Positions 34,570-42,919 of a stretch of 42,919 nt of DNA are shown here, in pieces. The notes below the pieces were generated by a model. That model was not told the DNA's origin, did no database searches, and saw nothing but the letters and a program-made list of their open reading frames with translations. This DNA is from Pandoraea anapnoica. GTDB taxonomy: Bacteria; Pseudomonadota; Gammaproteobacteria; Burkholderiales; Burkholderiaceae. The stretch is taken from the NCBI RefSeq assembly GCF_902459765.1, contig NZ_CABPSP010000023.1:1-42919 (forward strand), read 5' to 3'. The position numbers were made by a program, and so were the translations under genes. Position 1 is the stretch's first letter; every line of letters starts with the position of its first letter.

Positions 34570-37500
34570 TTAACCGCGCTCCAGGTCGATATCGATACCG
34601 AGCGAACGGATTTCCTTGACCAGCACGTTGAACGACTCCGGCATGCCGGCATCGATCACGTGATCGCCCTTGACGAGGTTCTCGTACACCTTCGTACGAC
34701 CCGTCACGTCATCCGACTTCACCGTCAGCATTTCCTGCAGCACATACGATGCGCCGTAAGCTTCCAGCGCCCACACTTCCATTTCACCGAAGCGCTGACC
34801 ACCGAACTGAGCCTTACCGCCCAACGGCTGTTGCGTCACCAGCGAGTACGGACCGGTCGAACGTGCGTGCATCTTGTCGTCGACCAAGTGGTGCAGCTTG
34901 AGCATGTGCATGAAGCCGCAAGTGACCGTACGCTCGAAGGCTTCACCAGTGCGACCGTCGAACAGCGTGACCTGGTTCTTCGACGGGGTCATGCCGAGTT
35001 CCTTCGCGATGTGATCCGGGAACGCCAGATCCAGCATGCGACGGATTTCCTCTTCATGCGCGCCATCGAACACCGGCGTCGCGAACGGAACACCGTTCTG
35101 CAGGTTGCGTGCCAACGACATGATTTCGTCGTCCGACAGGCTGTCGATATCTTCTTGCTGACCGCTCTCGTTGTAGATCTTCGTCAGGAACTTGCGAAGC
35201 TCCTGGACCTTGGTGTGCGCTTGCAGCATTTCGCCGATACGCCAGCCCAGACCCTTCGCTGCCCAGCCGAGGTGCGATTCGAGAATCTGACCCACGTTCA
35301 TCCGCGACGGCACGCCGAGCGGGTTGAGCACGATGTCTGCCGGACGGCCATCGGCCATGTACGGCATATCCTCGATCGGCACGATCTTCGAGACCACACC
35401 CTTGTTACCGTGACGGCCGGCCATCTTGTCGCCAGGCTGCAGACGACGCTTGACCGCCAGGTACACCTTGACCATCTTCAGCACGCCCGGCGGCAGTTCG
35501 TCGCCTTGCGTGAGCTTCTTGCGCTTCTCTTCGAAAGCCAGGTCGAACGAGTGACGCTTCTGCTCGATCGATTCCTTGATCTGTTCGAGCTGTTGCGCAC
35601 CTTCGTCTTCTGCCAGACGGATGTCGAACCAGTGGTAGCGGTCCAGATCGGCCAGGTATTCCTTGGTGATCTTGGTGCCCTTGGCGAGCTTCTTCGGGCC
35701 GCCATTGGCCGTCTTGCCCACCAGGAAACGCTCCAGACGCTGGAATGCGTCACCTTCCACGATGCGCAACTGGTCGTTCAGGTCGAGGCGGTAGCCCTTC
35801 AGTTCATCGTCGATGATCTGCTGAGCGCGCTTGTCGCGCTGAATGCCTTCACGCGTGAACACCTGCACGTCGATGACGGTGCCGCTCATGCCCGACGGCA
35901 CGCGCAGCGAGGTGTCCTTCACGTCCGAAGCCTTCTCGCCGAAGATCGCGCGCAGCAGCTTTTCTTCCGGCGTGAGCTGGGTTTCGCCCTTCGGCGTGAC
36001 CTTGCCCACCAGCACGTCACCGGCTTCGACTTCTGCACCGATGTACACGATGCCCGACTCGTCCAGACGGCTCAGTTGCACTTCCGCCAGGTTCGAGATG
36101 TCGCGCGTGATTTCTTCCGGTCCGAGCTTCGTGTCGCGAGCGACAACGTTCAGTTCTTCGATGTGGATCGACGTGTAACGGTCTTCCGCAACGACACGTT
36201 CCGAGATCAGGATCGAGTCTTCGAAGTTGTAGCCGTTCCACGGCATGAACGCGATCAGCATGTTCTGACCCAGCGCCAGCTCACCCAGGTCGGTCGACGC
36301 GCCGTCGGCGATCACATCGCCGCGCGCAACCTTATCGCCCACTTCCACGATCGGACGCTGGTTGATGTTGGTGTTCTGGTTCGAACGCGTGTACTTGATC
36401 AGGTTGTAGATGTCCACGCCGACTTCACCGGCAACGGCTTCGTCGTCGTTCACGCGAATCACCACACGGCCTGCATCGACATAGTCGACCACGCCGCCAC
36501 GGAACGCCTGCACGGTCGTACCCGAGTCAACGGCCACCGTACGTTCGATACCCGTACCGACAACCGCCTTTTCCGGACGCAGGCAAGGCACGGCCTGGCG
36601 CTGCATGTTCGAACCCATCAATGCGCGGTTCGCGTCATCGTGTTCGAGGAACGGAATCAGCGAGGCTGCGACCGAGACGATCTGCGACGGTGCCACGTCC
36701 ATGTACTGGATGCGGTCCGGCGTGACCATCAGCGTTTCGCCGGCTTCACGCGACGACACGAGTTCGTCGGTGAGTTCGCCGCTGGCGCCGATCGACGCGT
36801 TCGCCTGAGCGATCACGTAACGACCTTCTTCAATGGCCGACAGGTAGTCGATCTGGTCGGTGACCTTGCCGTCTTCCACCTTGCGATACGGCGTCTCGAG
36901 GAAGCCGTATTCGTTCAGGCGGGCGTACAGTGCCAGCGAGTTGATCAGACCGATGTTCGGACCTTCCGGCGTTTCGATCGGGCACACGCGGCCATAGTGG
37001 GTCGGGTGCACGTCGCGGACTTCAAAGCCTGCACGCTCGCGCGTCAGACCGCCCGGGCCCAGTGCGGAAACACGACGCTTGTGCGTGATTTCCGACAGCG
37101 GGTTGGTCTGGTCCATAAACTGCGACAGCTGCGACGAACCGAAGAACTCGCGAATGGCCGACGAAATCGGCTTGCTGTTGATCAGGTCGTGCGGCATCAG
37201 GTTTTCCGACTCGGCCTGACCCAGACGTTCCTTCACAGCACGCTCGACACGCACGAGACCGGCGCGGAACTGGTTCTCTGCCAGTTCGCCGACGCAACGC
37301 ACACGACGGTTACCCAGGTGGTCGATGTCGTCGACTTCGCCGCGGCCGTTACGCAGATCCACGAGGATCTTGATCGTCGCGAGAATATCGTCGTCTTCCA
37401 GCGTCATCGGTCCGAGCACTTCGTCACGGCCAACACGACGGTTGAACTTCATACGACCCACCTTCGACAGGTCGTAAGCTTCTTCGCTGTAGAACAGACG

Positions 37501-38676
37501 GTTGAACAGGGCCTCGACCGCATCTTCGGTCGGCGGCTCGCCCGGGCGCATCATGCGGTAGATCGCGATACGCGCGGCCGTCTGGTCGGCGGTTTCGTCG
37601 ATACGCAGCGTGGCCGAGATGTACGAACCCTGGTCCAGATCGTTCGTGTACAGCGTCTGGATGTCCGACACGCCCGACTCGCGCAGCTTGAGCAGCACGC
37701 TTTCGGTGATTTCGTCGTTGGCGTTGGCGATCACTTCGCCGGTGTCGCCATCGATCACGTTCTTCGCGAGCACACGGCCGAGGAGATAGTCTTCCGGCAC
37801 CGAGATGAACTTGGTGTTGGCGTTCTCGAGGTCGCGGATGTGCTTGGCGTTGACGCGCTTGTCCTTCTGGACAATGACCTTGCCTTCGCGATCCGTGATG
37901 TCGAAACGAGCCACTTCACCACGCAGACGCTCCGGCACGAACTCCATCTGTGCGCCTTCCGGCATCAGCTTGAAGTTGTCGAACACGAAGAAGTTCGCGA
38001 GGATCTGTTCCGGCGTCAGGCCGATGGCCTTGAGCAGGATCGTGACCGGCATCTTGCGACGGCGGTCAACGCGGAAGTACAGAATGTCCTTCGGATCGAA
38101 TTCGAAGTCGAGCCACGAGCCGCGGTAGGGGATGATACGCGCGGAGAACAGCAGTTTGCCCGAGCTGTGCGTTTTGCCCTTGTCGTGTTCGAAGAACACG
38201 CCCGGCGAACGGTGCAGCTGCGAGACGATGACACGTTCCGTGCCATTGATGACGAAGGAACCCGTCGAGGTCATGAGCGGAATTTCGCCCATGTACACTT
38301 CCTGTTCCTTGACTTCCTTGACTACCGGCTTGTTCGGCGATTCCTTATCGAGAATCACCAGACGAACCTTGGCGCGCAGGGCCGAGCAGAAGGTCAGGCC
38401 GCGCTGTTGACATTCCTTGACATCGAACGCAGGCGTGCCAAGCAGATAGCTGACAAACTCCAGGCGTGCGAACCCGTTGTGAGAAACGATCGGGAAAATG
38501 GAGGAGAAGGCTGCTTGCAGACCCTCCGGCTTCCGCTCCGATGCAAGCGCATCGGCTTGCAAGAACGATGTGTACGAGGCGAGCTGGGTGGCCAGCAAAA
38601 ACGGCACCTTGTGCACGGTCGGACGCTTCGCAAAACTCTTGCGAATGCGTTTCTTCTCGGTGAAGGAATAGTGCAT
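34570..38676 (-). CDS. rpoB: RNA polymerase subunit beta
   Basis: This 1368-residue subunit forms the other half of the RNA polymerase active-site cleft. The rifampicin-binding region is wild type: [19 protein letters not shown], then [14 protein letters not shown], keeping the Asp, His and Ser residues that resistance mutations change (E. coli 516, 526, 531). Rifampicin sensitivity at this target is expected. GGAG precedes the ATG at 38674-38676. It is separated from rplL by 528 nt that include an attenuator-like terminator. Confidence 0.99.
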   Translation of the reverse strand: MHYSFTEKKRIRKSFAKRPTVHKVPFLLATQLASYTSFLQADALASERKPEGLQAAFSSIFPIVSHNGFARLEFVSYLLGTPAFDVKECQQRGLTFCSALRAKVRLVILDKESPNKPVVKEVKEQEVYMGEIPLMTSTGSFVINGTERVIVSQLHRSPGVFFEHDKGKTHSSGKLLFSARIIPYRGSWLDFEFDPKDILYFRVDRRRKMPVTILLKAIGLTPEQILANFFVFDNFKLMPEGAQMEFVPERLRGEVARFDITDREGKVIVQKDKRVNAKHIRDLENANTKFISVPEDYLLGRVLAKNVIDGDTGEVIANANDEITESVLLKLRESGVSDIQTLYTNDLDQGSYISATLRIDETADQTAARIAIYRMMRPGEPPTEDAVEALFNRLFYSEEAYDLSKVGRMKFNRRVGRDEVLGPMTLEDDDILATIKILVDLRNGRGEVDDIDHLGNRRVRCVGELAENQFRAGLVRVERAVKERLGQAESENLMPHDLINSKPISSAIREFFGSSQLSQFMDQTNPLSEITHKRRVSALGPGGLTRERAGFEVRDVHPTHYGRVCPIETPEGPNIGLINSLALYARLNEYGFLETPYRKVEDGKVTDQIDYLSAIEEGRYVIAQANASIGASGELTDELVSSREAGETLMVTPDRIQYMDVAPSQIVSVAASLIPFLEHDDANRALMGSNMQRQAVPCLRPEKAVVGTGIERTVAVDSGTTVQAFRGGVVDYVDAGRVVIRVNDDEAVAGEVGVDIYNLIKYTRSNQNTNINQRPIVEVGDKVARGDVIADGASTDLGELALGQNMLIAFMPWNGYNFEDSILISERVVAEDRYTSIHIEELNVVARDTKLGPEEITRDISNLAEVQLSRLDESGIVYIGAEVEAGDVLVGKVTPKGETQLTPEEKLLRAIFGEKASDVKDTSLRVPSGMSGTVIDVQVFTREGIQRDKRAQQIIDDELKGYRLDLNDQLRIVEGDAFQRLERFLVGKTANGGPKKLAKGTKITKEYLADLDRYHWFDIRLAEDEGAQQLEQIKESIEQKRHSFDLAFEEKRKKLTQGDELPPGVLKMVKVYLAVKRRLQPGDKMAGRHGNKGVVSKIVPIEDMPYMADGRPADIVLNPLGVPSRMNVGQILESHLGWAAKGLGWRIGEMLQAHTKVQELRKFLTKIYNESGQQEDIDSLSDDEIMSLARNLQNGVPFATPVFDGAHEEEIRRMLDLAFPDHIAKELGMTPSKNQVTLFDGRTGEAFERTVTCGFMHMLKLHHLVDDKMHARSTGPYSLVTQQPLGGKAQFGGQRFGEMEVWALEAYGASYVLQEMLTVKSDDVTGRTKVYENLVKGDHVIDAGMPESFNVLVKEIRSLGIDIDLERG

Positions 38677-39204
38677 TACGATCTCCGAATCACTACGCTG
38701 ACGACGACGGCAGGCATCGCCAACGGGTGTTCATCGACTGAGACCAGACGTCCCCCACGGCGGGCTTGCCGCGGAGCAACGAGCTTGGTGGTTGGCCGCT
38801 ACCAACCGCTGGCTGACGGCGACGGATGCCTGTGTTGCCCGTCGCCCGACCAAACTTGCCTTCTGCAGTCGCTTCAGAAGACAAAGAGAAAACCGTTACG
38901 GGCCGATGCCTGACGCATCGAATACGCTTCCCGTCGCGATTTTTTCTTTGGCCTCTCGCTTACTTCCCCAGCGCGGCACATCGGCCGCTATCGCATGTCC
39001 CTGGACCCGTCTCGTTGGGCGAACGCCCGTTTGAAACCGTGCGAGTCTTACGAGGTACAGCGAAATCACTTCAATTTCAACCACTTGGCTCAGCTTCAAG
39101 CCCGCTTTCGAATTTGGAATCCCGGTTTTGGGATTTGCATCTCCTGAAAGCACAAAAAGGCTGACGACATTTCGTCGCCAGCCTTCCCTACGCGCAGAGC
39201 CGAA
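38677..39204 (-). other. rplL-rpoB intercistronic region
   Basis: This 528-nt spacer is transcribed between rplL and rpoB and has no gene. Near rplL it has a terminator-like hairpin (39154-39185). Further on, GGTTGG and CCAACC around 38793-38811 could form another hairpin. In E. coli this interval holds an attenuator and an RNase III site that set the ratio of ribosomal protein to polymerase subunit output; a similar use is expected here. Confidence 0.6.
39154..39185 (-). terminator. Attenuator/partial terminator between rplL and rpoB
   Basis: AAGGCTG and CAGCCTT pair, followed after one mismatch by CGAC/GTCG, around a short loop. On the minus strand the stem ends in a run of five T. It starts about 20 nt after the rplL stop. 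The position matches the known rplL-rpoB attenuator of other bacteria, so partial termination is likely. Confidence 0.8.
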
Positions 39205-39582
39205 TTACTTAACTTCGACCTTGGCGCCGGCTTCTTCCAGCTTCTTCTTGGCTTCGTCAGCGGCAGCCTTGTCGACGCCTTCCTTGACAGCCTTCGGAGC
39301 GCCATCAACCAGATCCTTGGCTTCCTTCAGGCCCAGGCCGGTGATTTCGCGGACGGCCTTAATGACGCCGACCTTGTTTGCACCGACTTCTGCCAGGATG
39401 ACGTTGAATTCGGTTTGCTCTTCAGCAGCTGCAGCAGCACCGCCGCCAGCAGCACCGCCAGCGACCATCATCGCGGCAGCCGACACGCCAAACTTCTCTT
39501 CGAACGCCTTGACCAGGTCGTTCAGTTCCATAACCGACATCGCGCCTACGGCTTCGATGATTTCGTCTTTCGTGATTGCCAT
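39205..39582 (-). CDS. rplL: 50S ribosomal protein L7/L12
   Basis: This is the stalk protein that recruits translation factors, 125 residues. The N-terminal dimerisation part begins [20 protein letters not shown]. An Ala/Gly-rich hinge ([20 protein letters not shown]) precedes the C-terminal factor-binding domain with [25 protein letters not shown] lies 9 nt upstream of the ATG. It follows rplJ by 60 nt. Confidence 0.99.
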   Translation of the reverse strand: MAITKDEIIEAVGAMSVMELNDLVKAFEEKFGVSAAAMMVAGGAAGGGAAAAAEEQTEFNVILAEVGANKVGVIKAVREITGLGLKEAKDLVDGAPKAVKEGVDKAAADEAKKKLEEAGAKVEVK

Positions 39583-39642
39583 TTGTAAAACTCCTAGATT
39601 GTGTTCGGACCGAAGTCAGCGATCGTGTAACCGGGGAGAGAA

Positions 39643-40140
39643 TTAAGCAGCTTCCGCTTGCTTCTTCTCTGCCACGGCAGCCAGGACGCGAGCAAAGCCG
39701 GAAACCGGCGCTTGCATGACACCCAGCAACTTCGCGAGCAGTTCGTCGCGGCTCGGGATCGAGGCCAGCGCTTGCACGCCTGCCTTGTCCATCACCTTGC
39801 CGTCGTACGAGCCGGCCTTCAAGATCAACTTGTCGTTGCCCTTCGAAAAGTCGTTCAAGACTTTCGCAGCGGCTACGGGATCCGTCGAGATACCGTAGAT
39901 CAGAGGACCGGTCATCTGCTCAGCCAGGTCAGCAAATGCAGTGTTTTCCACCGCACGGCGTGCCAGCGTGTTCTTCAGAACGCGCAGGTAGACGCCTTGC
40001 TGACGCGCATTGGCGCGAAGCTTCGTCAGATCGCCAACCGTGATTCCGCGATATTCAGCCACAACGATGGTCGAAGCGCCGGCGACTTGCGCCGATACTT
40101 CTGCCACGACGGCTTTCTTATCATCAAGATTAAGTGCCAC
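39643..40140 (-). CDS. rplJ: 50S ribosomal protein L10
   Basis: L10 anchors the L7/L12 stalk to 23S rRNA and, with L12, represses its own translation in other bacteria. It has 165 residues and the typical beginning [16 protein letters not shown]. The start codon is GTG (40138-40140) with GGAGG 7 nt upstream. It is preceded by a 322-nt untranslated stretch, as expected for the autoregulated L10 leader. Confidence 0.98.
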   Translation of the reverse strand: MALNLDDKKAVVAEVSAQVAGASTIVVAEYRGITVGDLTKLRANARQQGVYLRVLKNTLARRAVENTAFADLAEQMTGPLIYGISTDPVAAAKVLNDFSKGNDKLILKAGSYDGKVMDKAGVQALASIPSRDELLAKLLGVMQAPVSGFARVLAAVAEKKQAEAA

Positions 40141-40462
40141 GGTTAACCTCCAAAATTGACATCACCTCATGGTGATGCCGTTCCACTAACGGCTTACCGA
40201 CATGTCTGGAGTTTCAACCTTCGCGCCCGGTTGCCCGCGTGCGACGGTGTGACTGCATAACTTGTTCGGGTTCGCCATCTGCGTTGGCTGGCGTATTAAG
40301 GGAGCGTCAGTGAATGCCCATTCCCGCCAACGGTCTTTGATAACCGGAAGCAACTTCCGAAGAATTCGCTTCCGCCCAAAGTCTTTTGCTACAGGCTGTC
40401 GATCTCAAGGATCTCAGCCATCGCAGGGGACGCCATCACCCTGCGATTGCGATATTTATCGC
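40141..40462 (-). other. rplA-rplJ intercistronic region and L10 leader
   Basis: This 322-nt stretch has no gene. In E. coli the equivalent region carries the rplJ promoter and the RNA site for L10(L12)4, through which the proteins shut off their own synthesis. I see GC-rich inverted segments but could not fold the RNA, so the site is placed here by position only. The plus-strand frame running through it is a shadow. Confidence 0.55.
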
Positions 40463-41158
40463 TTAGGCCGACAAGCTGGTCTGGTCCACACGCACGCCAA
40501 CGCCCATCGTGCTCGACAGGGCGATCTTGCGCAGGTAGACACCCTTGCTCGAAGCCGGCTTCGACTTCGTCAGGGCTTCAAGCAGAGCCGAAAGGTTCTG
40601 CTGCAGAGCAGCGGCTTCGAACGAAGCGCGACCGATCGTGGCGTGGATGATACCGGCCTTGTCGACACGGTATTGCACCTGACCTGCCTTGGCGTTCTTC
40701 ACTGCCGTAGCGACGTCCGGGGTGACCGTGCCAACCTTCGGGTTCGGCATCAGGCCGCGCGGGCCGAGGATCTGACCCAGCGTACCGACGATACGCATCG
40801 TATCCGGCGAAGCGATCACGATGTCGAAGTCCATGTTGCCGGCCTTGATCTGCTCGGCCAGGTCTTCCATACCGACGATTTCAGCGCCGGCAGCCTTGGC
40901 TTGCTCAGCCTTTTCGCCCTGGGCGAAAACGGCCACGCGAACCGACTTACCGGTACCGGCCGGCAGAACGACCGAACCGCGAACCACTTGGTCCGACTTC
41001 TTCGCATCGACGCCCAGTTGAACGGCGACGTCGATCGACTCGTCGAACTTGGCGCTTGCGCATTCCTTGACCAGGGCCAGAGCGTCGCCGACCGGGTACA
41101 GCTTGTTGCGGTCGACCTTTGCGGCCAGTGCTTGTTGACGCTTCGAGATCTTAGCCAT
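40463..41158 (-). CDS. rplA: 50S ribosomal protein L1
   Basis: L1 forms the mobile L1 stalk near the ribosomal E site and, in E. coli, represses the rplKA mRNA. It has 231 residues, starting [34 protein letters not shown] is the conserved L1 signature. Its ATG overlaps the stop codon of rplK by one base (TAATG), which implies translational coupling. Confidence 0.99.
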   Translation of the reverse strand: MAKISKRQQALAAKVDRNKLYPVGDALALVKECASAKFDESIDVAVQLGVDAKKSDQVVRGSVVLPAGTGKSVRVAVFAQGEKAEQAKAAGAEIVGMEDLAEQIKAGNMDFDIVIASPDTMRIVGTLGQILGPRGLMPNPKVGTVTPDVATAVKNAKAGQVQYRVDKAGIIHATIGRASFEAAALQQNLSALLEALTKSKPASSKGVYLRKIALSSTMGVGVRVDQTSLSA

Positions 41159-41589
41159 TACAGACCCTCCACCGTGATGCCCATCGAACGTGCGCTGCCA
41201 GCGATGGTGCGAACCGCGGCGTCCAGATCGGAGGCGGTAAGGTCAGGCATCTTGGTCTTCGCGATTTCTTCCGCTTGTGCGCGGGTGATCTTGCCCACCT
41301 TGTCGGTGTGCGGCTTGGCCGAACCCTTTTGCAGGTTGGCAGCCTTCTTGATCAGCACCGTTGCCGGCGGGGTCTTCAGGACGAACGTGAAGCTCTTGTC
41401 CGCGAAGGCGGTGATCACCACCGGAATCGGAAGACCCGGTTCGAGGCTCTGCGTTTGCGCGTTGAACGCCTTGCAGAACTCCATGATGTTCAGGCCACGC
41501 TGACCCAGGGCCGGGCCCACGGGGGGCGACGGGTTGGCTTTACCTGCAGGAATCTGCAGCTTGATAAAGCCGATGATTTTCTTTGCCAT
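41158..41589 (-). CDS. rplK: 50S ribosomal protein L11
   Basis: L11 shapes the GTPase-associated centre, which thiostrepton targets and the stringent factor RelA senses. It has 143 residues, starting [20 protein letters not shown], with [19 protein letters not shown] (proline-rich linker and rRNA binding). GGAG lies upstream of the ATG. Its stop overlaps the rplA start. A perfect 8-bp hairpin lies just upstream at 41604-41624. Confidence 0.99.
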   Translation of the reverse strand: MAKKIIGFIKLQIPAGKANPSPPVGPALGQRGLNIMEFCKAFNAQTQSLEPGLPIPVVITAFADKSFTFVLKTPPATVLIKKAANLQKGSAKPHTDKVGKITRAQAEEIAKTKMPDLTASDLDAAVRTIAGSARSMGITVEGL

Positions 41590-41603
41590 GGTTTACTCCG
41601 GAA

Positions 41604-41624
41604 CGAATATGTGGCGCATATTCG
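41604..41624 (-). promoter_or_regulatory. Leader hairpin upstream of rplK (possible L1 control site)
   Basis: CGAATATG-TGGCG-CATATTCG is a perfect 8-bp inverted repeat 15 nt upstream of the rplK start. In other bacteria L1 binds a structure in the rplKA leader to repress translation. This hairpin is the obvious candidate or a part of it, but its loop was not matched to the 23S site. Confidence 0.4.
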
Positions 41625-41695
41625 GGGTTGAGTCATAGCGCGCGTTCACCAAAAACGGGGCTACTGACGCTCCTCGGCGACGGGTGTCACCAACG

Positions 41696-41725
41696 CAAAA
41701 ACGCGCCGGACGTCGCGCCGGCGCA
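41696..41725 (-). terminator. Intrinsic terminator between nusG and rplK
   Basis: GCGCCGG and CCGGCGC pair over 7 bp around an 8-nt loop, and the minus-strand reading continues into GTTTTTGCG. It begins within 10 nt of the nusG stop. It would end or attenuate the secE-nusG transcript, so rplK probably has a promoter of its own in 41625-41695, though I found no strong match. Confidence 0.75.
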
Positions 41726-41733
41726 TTTTATTC

Positions 41734-42291
41734 TTAGATCTTTTCGACTTGTCCGAACTCCAGTTCTACCGGAGTTGCCCGTCCAAAAATGGTGACGGAG
41801 ACACGGAGGCGGGACTTTTCGTAGTTCACTTCTTCCACCGAGCCGTTGAAGTCCGTGAAAGGACCATCCTTGACTCGAACCAGCTCGCCCACTTCGAACA
41901 ACGTCTTCGGACGCGGCTTTTCAACCCCGTCCTTGATTTGCGACATGATCTTGTCGACTTCGGCTTGTCGGATCGGAATCGGGCGCGTACCCGTGCCGCC
42001 GATAAAGCCCGTGACCTTGGGGGTGTTCTTCACCAAGTGCCACGATTCATCCGTCATTTCCATCTCACACAGCACATAGCCGGGGAAGAAACGACGCTCG
42101 GTGACCTTCTTATGGCCAGCCGTAGTTTCAACAACTTCTTCGGTCGGAACAAGGATCTGACCAAAGTAATCTTGCATGCCCTCACGCGTAATGCGCTCTT
42201 GCAGTTGCTTGGCTACGCTTTTTTCCATGCCGGAGTAGGCATGAATGACGTACCAGCGCTTCTTGCTCGGTGCAGCTCCGGTATCAGACAT
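41734..42291 (-). CDS. nusG: Transcription termination/antitermination protein NusG
   Basis: NusG binds RNA polymerase, suppresses pausing, and links it to Rho or to the ribosomal protein S10. It has 185 residues: an NGN domain ([20 protein letters not shown], with [16 protein letters not shown]) and a C-terminal KOW domain ([20 protein letters not shown]). The ATG at 42289-42291 follows GGAAG and starts one base after the secE stop, so the two genes are coupled. An in-frame start at 42306 would lie inside secE and is rejected. Confidence 0.98.
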   Translation of the reverse strand: MSDTGAAPSKKRWYVIHAYSGMEKSVAKQLQERITREGMQDYFGQILVPTEEVVETTAGHKKVTERRFFPGYVLCEMEMTDESWHLVKNTPKVTGFIGGTGTRPIPIRQAEVDKIMSQIKDGVEKPRPKTLFEVGELVRVKDGPFTDFNGSVEEVNYEKSRLRVSVTIFGRATPVELEFGQVEKI

Positions 42292-42292
42292 A

Positions 42293-42673
42293 TCACTTCC
42301 AGCCAAGAATCAAAGAGAACACTGCCCACTCGATCGTCTTGTCGCTGATCCACAGATACAGCGCCATGATGATGACGAACGCGAAGACGATCGCGGTCGT
42401 TTGGGCAGCCTCTTTACGGGTCGGCCAAACGACCTTACCCACTTCCCGATACGCATCCTTCGCAAAAGCCAGGAAGCCTTTACCAGTTTGCGATGCCAAT
42501 GCAACACCTGCTGCGATGGCCAGAACGACGACGATGGCAGCAACGCGCACATACAGTGCCTGTTGCTCCAAAGCGTAGAACGCCACGACGCCAGCAATCA
42601 CCAGCAGCCCGGCCAGAGCCAGCAGCAGCTTGTCGCCAGTCGTACGTACAGTTTCTACGGGAGAATTCGCCAT
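42293..42673 (-). CDS. secE: Preprotein translocase subunit SecE
   Basis: SecE clamps and stabilises SecY in the inner-membrane protein channel. At 126 residues it is the long, three-helix proteobacterial form: hydrophobic segments at about 15-33, 40-60 and 95-118. The conserved cytoplasmic stretch [19 protein letters not shown] precedes the last helix. It starts 22 nt after tRNA-Trp and ends one base before nusG, as in many proteobacteria. Confidence 0.97.
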   Translation of the reverse strand: MANSPVETVRTTGDKLLLALAGLLVIAGVVAFYALEQQALYVRVAAIVVVLAIAAGVALASQTGKGFLAFAKDAYREVGKVVWPTRKEAAQTTAIVFAFVIIMALYLWISDKTIEWAVFSLILGWK

Positions 42674-42695
42674 TTCCAGCTTGCAGACAGTTGTT

Positions 42696-42771
42696 TGGCA
42701 GGGGCAGAGGGAATCGAACCCCCAACCTTCGGTTTTGGAGACCGACGCTCTGCCAGTTGAGCTATACCCCT
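42696..42771 (-). tRNA. trpT: tRNA-Trp (anticodon CCA)
   Basis: This 76-nt tRNA, including an encoded 3' CCA, lies on the minus strand. The acceptor arms AGGGGTA and TGCCCCT pair (one G-T), and the D arm TAGCTCAACTGGCAGAGC, anticodon loop CTCCAAA with anticodon CCA, and T loop GTTCGATTC are all in place. The discriminator is G, as required for tryptophan tRNA. It sits between tuf and secE, the usual proteobacterial position. Confidence 0.97.
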
Positions 42772-42784
42772 AAAACAGCAGAGA

Positions 42785-42806
42785 GGTCAGCTGCCAAAAG
42801 CTGACC
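42785..42806 (-). other. Hairpin between tuf and tRNA-Trp
   Basis: GGTCAGCT-GCCAAA-AGCTGACC is a perfect 8-bp stem 30 nt after the tuf stop. A short T-run (GTTTTA) follows only some 10 nt later on the minus strand. It may be a processing or weak termination signal between tuf mRNA and the tRNA. Confidence 0.4.
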
Positions 42807-42835
42807 CCGTAAGCGCGGACCGTTAAGGTACCGGC

Positions 42836-42919
42836 TTAAGCTACGATCTTGGCAACGACGCCCGAGCCAACCGTACGGCCACCTTCGCGAATTGCGAAGC
42901 GCAGACCTTCGGTCATGGC
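42836..42919 (-). CDS. tuf: Elongation factor Tu, C-terminal end (cut by window edge)
   Basis: The last 27 residues of EF-Tu (AMTEGLRFAIREGGRTVGSG followed by VVAKIVA) and its stop are present. This is the second tuf copy, upstream of tRNA-Trp-secE-nusG. Because the other copy begins at the left edge (1-146), the two genes bracket the window. Confidence 0.97.
   Translation of the reverse strand, partial: AMTEGLRFAIREGGRTVGSGVVAKIVA

Overview
The window looks like chromosomal DNA of a high-GC beta-proteobacterium of the order Burkholderiales. The ribosomal, RNA polymerase and elongation factor proteins, the gene order and the DUF4148 protein all fit Burkholderiaceae. Pandoraea or a close relative is my best guess, but the genus is an inference from general resemblance, not a database match.

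Both ends are core translation and transcription genes on the minus strand. At the right end, reading right to left, lie the 3' end of one tuf gene, tRNA-Trp, secE, nusG, rplK, rplA, rplJ, rplL, rpoB and rpoC, ending at a strong terminator at 30231-30264. At the left end, reading right to left, lies the str operon (rpsL, rpsG, fusA and the 5' part of the second tuf), driven by a near-consensus sigma-70 promoter at 3586-3614. About 26 kb of accessory genes separate rpoC from rpsL.

Accessory region from left to right: a MocR-type regulator (3825-5225) with a perfect inverted repeat over its promoter; a decayed paralogue (5581-5772) followed by an intact protein of unknown function (6036-7364); a HAD phosphatase and a convergent, 3'-overlapping AraC regulator; a small CopD/HemJ-like membrane protein divergent from a DUF4148 secreted protein; a dienelactone hydrolase; a DUF302 protein; a secreted Pro/Gly-rich protein; the stump of an outer-membrane protein; a LysR regulator divergent from an aromatic aminotransferase and an MHS-family transporter; a homoprotocatechuate meta-cleavage operon (hpaH, hpaI, hpaE, hpaD, an FAH-family gene and a panE-like reductase); a FecA-like TonB-dependent receptor with a Fur-like site; a 1034-residue putative toxin; and a bifunctional ManC.

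Two points stand out. First, the 25423-28527 protein combines an N-terminal leader like those of contractile-injection-system cargo, an ADP-ribosyltransferase-like region, a Fic motif and a charged, nuclear-localisation-like tail. It looks like an undescribed two-enzyme effector. Second, a roughly 41-bp element with a 16-bp identical core occurs both in the LysR/aminotransferase divergent promoter and upstream of hpaH. This suggests that the LysR protein coordinates aromatic transamination, uptake and ring cleavage as one tyrosine/4-hydroxyphenylacetate regulon. No CRISPR array, insertion sequence, integrase or attachment site was seen.
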